Source of the DNA: CAVPTL01 sp963794415
GTDB taxonomy: Bacteria > Actinomycetota > Thermoleophilia > Gaiellales > JAICJC01
Assembly: GCA_963794415.1 (NCBI GenBank)
Contig: CAWCDI010000001.1
Span: 62,001-126,000 of the forward strand
Length of the DNA: 64,000 bases
Reading direction: 5' to 3'
Made by a program: the position numbers and the translations under genes. Below the pieces are notes generated by a model that saw only the letters and a program-made list of their open reading frames with translations, made no database searches and was not told where the DNA came from. Positions 61,714 through 64,000 of the stretch are shown in pieces. Every line of letters begins with the position of its first letter. Position 1 is the first letter of the stretch.

Positions 61714-62552
61714 ATGGGTGAATCCACCATGAAGCGGTCCCGCGCACTCGGGGTGATGCTGGCGGCGGTGCTGTTCGTCGCTGCGGGCTGTGGTTCGAGC
61801 TCGAGCTCGAGCAGCAGCTCTTCGAGCAGCTCGGCTCCGGCGACCAGCACCCAGTCCGGCGGCACGCTCACCGTGCTCGCCGCTGCCTCGCTGAACGGCG
61901 CCTTCACCGAGCTCGCCAAGACGTACGAGTCGCAGAATCCCGGCTGGAAGGTCGCCACGAGCTTCGCCGGCACCGACGCGCTCGCCGCGCAGGTCGAGGC
62001 GGGCCAGAAGGGCGACATCTTCGCCGGCGCGAGCCCCAAGTATCCCGAGGAGCTGCAAGCAGAAGAACCTGCTCGGCCCGACGACGAACTTCGCCACCAA
62101 CTCGCTGGTGATCGTCGTCCCGGCCTCGAACCCCGCCGGGCATCACCAACTACAACGATCTGGTCACGAAGCAGCCCAAGCTCGTGGTCGGCGATCCCGC
62201 CGTGCCGATCGGCGCCTACACCATCGAGGTGCTCGGAAACCTCGGCATCAAGGAGAGCCAGCTCAACATCGTGTCACAAGGAGGCCGACGTCACCAGCGT
62301 GCTGGCGAAGGTCACCACGGGCGCCGCCGACGCCGGCTTCGTCTACGTCACCGATGCACTCTCTGCCGGGAGCGAAGGTGAAGCAGATAGCGTTCCCCGA
62401 GAAGGCTGATGCCACGGCGATCTACCCGATCGGCATCCTGAAGTCGACCTCCAACCAACAGGCGGCGCAGAAGTGGATGGATCTGGTGAGCTCATCGACG
62501 GGACAGGCCGTGTTGAAGAAGTACGGTTTCGGTCGCGCCCCCCTCAAACTAG
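61714..62552 (+). pseudogene. modA: Molybdate-binding lipoprotein ModA with several frameshifts
   Basis: Substrate-binding protein for molybdate/tungstate import. The signal peptide ends at a lipobox (FVAAGCGSS), followed by a run of 13 Ser residues and TLTVLAAASLNGAFTELAKT. Pieces continue in other frames: NSLVIVVPASNP, KLVVGDPAVPIGAYTIEVLG, LAKVTTGAADAGFVYVTDAL, KADATAIYPIGILKSTSN, and the end YGFGRAPSN with stop TAG 62550-62552. About five indels, the last in a C-run near 62540. ATG 61714 has AAGGGG 6 bases upstream; ATG 61729 is an alternative. Confidence 0.85.
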
Positions 62553-62579
62553 CTGTAGGGCTCATCACTGGCGATCGCG

Positions 62580-63322
62580 GTGGCGTTCCTGGCGCTGCCG
62601 CTGATCGCGATCTTCACCCAGGGAAGCCTGCGCGACGGCCTCAGCCAGCCCGGTGCGTGGACCGCGCTTCGGATCTCGTTCGAGACCAGCGCGATCTCGC
62701 TCGGGCTGATGCTCGTTCTTCGGCACGCCGATCTCCTACCTGCTCGCCACCACTGACTTCCCGGGAAAGACGCTCGTGACCACGCTCTTCGAGCTGCCGC
62801 TGGTGCTGCCCCCGGCGGTGGCCGGGCTCGGGCTGCTGCTGGCGTTCGGCCGGTTCGGCCTGGTCGGCCCGCAGCTGAGCGCGCTGGGGATCGAGCTGCC
62901 GTTCACGAAGGCGGCGGTGGTGATGGCGATGACGTTCGTGGCGAGCCCGCTCTACGTGCGCCAGGCCATCTCGGCGTTCGAGAGCGTCGATCCCGACCTG
63001 CTCGGGGCCGCGCGCACGCTGGGCGCGGGGCCGGCGGAAGACCTTCTTTCGCGTGGCGATCCCCGTCGCGCTCTCGGGGCTGGGCGCGGGGGCAGTGCTC
63101 GCCTGGGCGCGGGCGCTGGGCGAGTTCGGGGCGACGATCCTCTTCGCCGGCAGCCTCGCGGGCGTGACGCAGACCGCTCCCGTGGCGATCTACCTCGGCT
63201 TTGCGCAGAGCATCGACCAGGCCCTCGCGCTCGGTGCGCTCCTGATCGCGACCAGCGCGTTCGTGCTGATCTCCGTCAAGCTCCTCACTCGGGCAGGTGG
63301 GTTTCGCTTCACGCCCGCGTGA
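62580..63322 (+). pseudogene. modB: Molybdate ABC transporter permease ModB with two frameshifts
   Basis: Inner-membrane channel of the molybdate importer. Pieces: AFLALPLIAIFTQGSLRDGL, ALRISFETSAISLGLM, then FGTPISYLLATTDFPGKTLV, ELPLVLPPAVAGLGLLLAFG, FVASPLYVRQAISAFESVDP, LLGAARTLGAG and ALGEFGATILFAGSLAGVTQ, the last being the conserved EAA-type loop region. Frames change near 62715 and 63040. The start is uncertain: GTG 62580 is the first usual start after an in-frame TAG at 62556. The stop overlaps the modC GTG. Confidence 0.85.
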
Positions 63323-64000
63323 ACTACCCGCTTCGGTACTTCACGTTCGAGGCGAACGTGGACGTCTCCGAGGCGACTGCGGTGATCGGCCCATCGGGCG
63401 CGGGCAAGTCAACGCTCCTTCGGCTCGTCTCCGGCCTGCTCACGCCTGCGTCGGGGCGGGTGGAGTGCGAGGGCGAGGTGTGGTTCGACGGCAAGCGCAG
63501 CCTCTCGGTGGATCAGCGCGCGGTGGGGTTCGTGTTCCAGGACTACGCGCTCTTCCCGCACATGTCGGTGCGCTCGAACGTCGCCTTCGGCGCGCGGGTG
63601 CCGGTCGATCCGCTGCTCGAGCGCATAGGCATCACGCACCTCGCCAGGGCAAAGCCTCGGCGGCTCTCGGGCGGCGAGCGCCAGCGCGTGGCCCTCGCCC
63701 GCGCTCTCGCACGCGATCCCAAGCTGCTGCTGCTGGACGAGCCGCTCTCGGCGCTCGACCCCGGCACGCGCGCGCAGATCGCCGACGAGCTCTCGAGCAC
63801 CATCTCGGCGGTGGGGGTGCCGACGCTCATCGTCACGCACTCCTTCGACGAGGCGGTGTCGCTGGCAAACCGCGTGATCGTGATCGAGCACGGCCACGTG
63901 ACCCAGCACGGCGAGGCGTCCGAGCTGCTCGCCGCCCCGAAGACGCCGTTCGTGGCCCAGTTCGCGGGGCTGAACCACGTCGAGGGAAACGCGAGCGGCC
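63319..64000 (+). CDS. modC: Molybdate ABC transporter ATP-binding protein ModC (3' truncated)
   Basis: Powers molybdate import with ModB. 227 codons seen before the window ends. Walker A GPSGAGKST, Q-loop FVFQDYALFPHM, signature LSGGERQRVALARAL, Walker B LLLLDEPLSALDP and switch His in LIVTHSFDEAV are all present. The C-terminal TOBE-type molybdate-sensing part would lie beyond the window. GTG 63319 overlaps the modB stop (GTGA). Confidence 0.93.
   Translation, partial: MNYPLRYFTFEANVDVSEATAVIGPSGAGKSTLLRLVSGLLTPASGRVECEGEVWFDGKRSLSVDQRAVGFVFQDYALFPHMSVRSNVAFGARVPVDPLLERIGITHLARAKPRRLSGGERQRVALARALARDPKLLLLDEPLSALDPGTRAQIADELSSTISAVGVPTLIVTHSFDEAVSLANRVIVIEHGHVTQHGEASELLAAPKTPFVAQFAGLNHVEGNASG

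Overview
This is a GC-rich (roughly 70%) chromosomal stretch from a member of the Actinomycetota, most likely a deep-branching lineage such as class Thermoleophilia. CarD, a DUF2469 protein, an actinobacterial-type MutY and many start codons placed 6-7 bases after a TANNNT box (leaderless transcripts) all point that way. So does a Spo0H-type sigma factor kept beside YacP and RlmB. The lineage call is inference from gene content; no 16S rRNA or tRNA gene is present.

The backbone is housekeeping DNA in an order matching the ftsH-to-sigH region of Bacillus subtilis: ftsH (partial) - folP - folB - folK - coaX - dusB - greA - lysS - clpC - radA - disA - carD - PIN/TRAM (yacL) - ispD - ispF, then after an interruption gltX - cysS - rlmB - yacP - sigH. 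These genes cover folate and CoA synthesis, translation, proteolysis, c-di-AMP signalling and isoprenoid precursors. Many neighbours overlap by 4 bases (GTGA/ATGA) and look translationally coupled.

Between ispF and gltX (about 23.4-44.9 kb) lies an accessory block. It holds a HAD hydrolase, mutY, a hipBA toxin-antitoxin pair, a sulfatase and a DUF1254 protein, a MazG-like protein, an ArsR/SRPBCC pair and two tandem ABC-2 exporters. It continues with a three-domain glutaminase behind a probable attenuator, a MOSC protein, DUF2252, an HtrA-like protease and a DUF1275 gene broken by an in-frame stop. It ends with a fluoride module: riboswitch, triple-DUF190 protein and two CrcB channels. Smaller insertions lie between fol, coaX and dusB (response regulator, PhyH-type dioxygenase, GNAT, ECF sigma with membrane partner).

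After sigH come a copper-type envelope cluster (secreted protein, lipoprotein, YcnI, CopC-CopD fusion, TPM-like protein), a PfpI/DJ-1 protein, a DUF3224 protein and a NarL-type regulator. These are followed by an MMPL transporter, a receiver plus histidine kinase pair, and modABC for molybdate uptake, cut by the window end.

Sequence quality needs care. gltX, cysS, the MMPL gene, the histidine kinase, modA, modB and one lipoprotein are split by several single-base indels, and folP, yacP and one response regulator each by one, usually in a G or C run. Because essential genes are hit and the alternate frames resume with intact family motifs, assembly error is more likely than true decay. No intergenic gap exceeds 300 bases.
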